The notes under the pieces are model-generated. The model did not search any database. It saw nothing but the letters and a program-made list of their open reading frames with translations, and was not told where the DNA came from. From NCBI GenBank assembly GCA_022818135.1, contig JAFMSR010000005.1:25062906-25126905 (forward strand): a DNA stretch of 64,000 nt. Reading direction: 5' to 3'. The stretch comes from Saxidomus purpurata (lineage: Eukaryota > Mollusca > Bivalvia > Venerida > Veneridae). A program made the translations under genes and the position numbers. Positions 62,140-64,000 of the stretch are shown here, in pieces (the stretch's first letter is position 1; each line of letters starts with the position of its first letter).

Positions 62140-62460
62140 ATACAGTCTATGGAAGTATCATAACTTAACCTTAAAGTTTCGGCTATGCATTCCCAGTCAT
62201 TATCGATAAAATCAGCGGTTTAAAATATGTTGAAGTACCGTAAACCAGTCAATAATATATGTAGAGTTGTTGTTGTATAATTAATGGGTGGATGCGATTC
62301 ATTATAAAAGGCCTATACATTTATTAATTGTGGTAAAATGAGGCATTTTTCGCCATTGTTTTTTCTTTGAAATTGTATTTATTTATCATTTTACATTCAT
62401 TGAACACATAATCTATGTTTCGAGTATATAATCCGCTAGATATAGGGAGTGCCTCTTTAA
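62140..62460. repeat. Dispersed repeat, copy 2 (see 5930-6250)
   Basis: Same orientation and order of shared words as 5930-6250. A minus-strand ORF at 62324-62632 overlaps its end; it has no recognised domain and is not conserved in the other copy, so it is not called as a gene. Confidence 0.7.
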
Positions 62461-62632
62461 ATAAATATCCGTACAAATATTTTTGTGGCTTCAAAATTAA
62501 TCCAGTTAATAACCATTTTTCTTTTTCTTTAATTGTGCATTTATATGTTACATATTTTTGCCACAATTGTTTACCACCTACTTTTTTTGTTACAGTATAT
62601 TGTAATAATATTTGATCTTGTAAAAATACCAA

Positions 62633-64000
62633 ACCTGTTACTGCAGATTGGCTTCGAACTCAAAGAAACCTTTGGAAAGCTGCGTGTGTAACCTCTGTAC
62701 CTCAGAGACATCACATTTTAGCGACTTAATTAGTATATGTATAAAATATGTCGTCATTGTTTACAATGACATAAATATGTAAACGACTGCATCTGATATT
62801 TGTACGCTTTTATATCGCAAATTCAATCGATGTAAGCAAACAATATTTGTAATTATCGTAAAAGCATTTCTTATAAACTGGTGTAACATGGACTTTTAAC
62901 TAATTGACTTTAATTGACTTTATGTTTGTCTAAAAGCTTTTAATCAAAAATTACTTTTATTTTTTATTCAATCTAAAAAATTTTCATTGAATATGTCACT
63001 GAAATCGGCTCTCAAATGTCTTTAATTTATGCATTGCATACTAAAAAGGTTGGGGGCTGTTGACGCGTGAAAAATAAGAAAAAAAGCATTCGCTGTTATT
63101 AATTCATTACGTGTCAAATGTTAAGGAAACAGCACGAATTTGTACACAGGTGAAGAAGCACAAAATACGGAAAATCGAATAGACGGGCAATATTGTCAAC
63201 GTTCTCAATTATGATTTTACAAATTGTTTGTTTGAATTGCCTGTTGACTAAGTAATACTTAACTAATGCTTAGTTATAATAATAACTGGATTACTGACCA
63301 ACGACTATTTCTTTTGTGAAAGATATTTTTATAACAGTCAAATGGATACATACTAGTAATTCTTTAAAAAGTTAAACTTTTCAAATATCAGCTAACCTTT
63401 CAGGTTGTTTTGTCCTCTACCACCTCTCCCCATCCACAAGATTTGTTGCGCCAACACATCAAAAAGTATATTATCTACTATCTCGAGTATAAAGTATACA
63501 CTTTAAAAAGTGTGTTCCTTGTGATATCGAAGGCAATTAAAGTTCAAGTGATGTTCCTAAAACATTCAAACATCATGTTATATTTCAAGTCGACTGCATG
63601 TGTCTATTGAAATAACTTTATTAACTTAATACAAAACGCAAATGGAATTCTTAATGTATTGTGTAAATATAACACAGAAAACATTAAGGTGACATTAAGG
63701 TGGAATTAAGGTGTTTGTGCAGACGTTGTAGGATCTAGAATGTGAAATAATTGCAGGCGCAAAGATGGCCATGAATGAGAAATAACTTCGTCATACTATT
63801 AAATGTAAATAAATTTAAAACCTTTCCTCAAATGTGATAAAGGTAACAATTACGCTGGTAACATATTTCATAACAACATGAAACTATAACTGTATAGCTA
63901 AATGCTTTTTTACATCAAATGTCTGAAATATATTTTCACATTTGCGACGTCTTTTATATTTGTATCAATGAAACTTCACACACGTGGTAACAGTTCTTTT
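62633..64000. other. Right end of window, no gene recognised
   Basis: AT-rich sequence, short ORFs only. Nothing supported. Confidence 0.5.

Noticed and set aside
62324..62632. 102-codon minus-strand ORF
   Set aside because: No recognised domain, overlaps a dispersed repeat, and is not preserved in the other copy.

Overview
This is animal nuclear DNA: AT-rich, with no operons, GT-AG introns and a very dense load of short interspersed repeats. The repeat vocabulary points to a marine bivalve, perhaps a venerid-type clam: elements opening TAGCTCGACTATTCGAAG and closing GACAGCTCTTGTT, ~170 bp tandem cores with GTGACCTTGACC, SINEs with different tRNA heads but one core, and foldback hairpins. 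The taxon is an inference from repeats.

The only gene family I can support is a minus-strand tandem cluster of CYP2-clan cytochrome P450s, read from right to left. Gene C (48218 to 32936) is complete: seven exons of 391, 170, 210, 136, 266, 128 and 217 nt give 505 codons plus a stop, with all phases compatible, a membrane anchor, proline-rich hinge, ExxR, PERF and the heme-Cys loop. Gene B (20105 to 17449) is a truncated pseudogene with only exons 1-2. Its exon 1 is split by a 1,703 bp insertion with a 5 bp target duplication. It also has a GGA-to-TGA stop and a damaged splice acceptor. Gene A (10395 to 1) keeps exons 1-5 and the start of exon 6 and runs off the left edge. Wherever both are present, exon lengths in A and C are identical. 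The B block (about 17.4-23.8 kb) duplicates the 5' half of A plus its upstream flank (about 9.4-12.6 kb), and each copy later received different insertions. A second upstream block is shared by A (13.25-13.6 kb) and C (48.95-49.26 kb).

The rest is mostly transposon-derived. Main items: a pogo/CENP-B-like transposase remnant (3.7-4.3 kb); Helentron-like non-autonomous elements (7.1, 22.8, 26.0-28.0, 28.6, 33.3 and 46.3 kb); two LINE fragments (24.2-25.8 kb minus, 37.1-38.1 kb plus); a pair of 460 bp MITEs (39.0 and 41.2 kb); a 3.2 kb element with long inverted repeats (42.2-45.4 kb); two tRNA-derived SINEs (14.8 and 55.1 kb); a ~1 kb repeat in two copies (20.7 and 30.9 kb); and several foldback hairpins. 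Most lie in introns of gene C or between the P450 copies.

From 49.3 to 64 kb I find no intact gene, only a decayed class A GPCR (53.6-54.2 kb), a SINE and repeats. No rRNA, functional tRNA or CRISPR array was recognised. The most notable biology is that both P450 paralogues carry the same atypical residues at two normally conserved sites (I-helix Leu in place of the acid, C-helix His in place of Trp), and that gene C has a GC instead of GT splice donor in intron 5.
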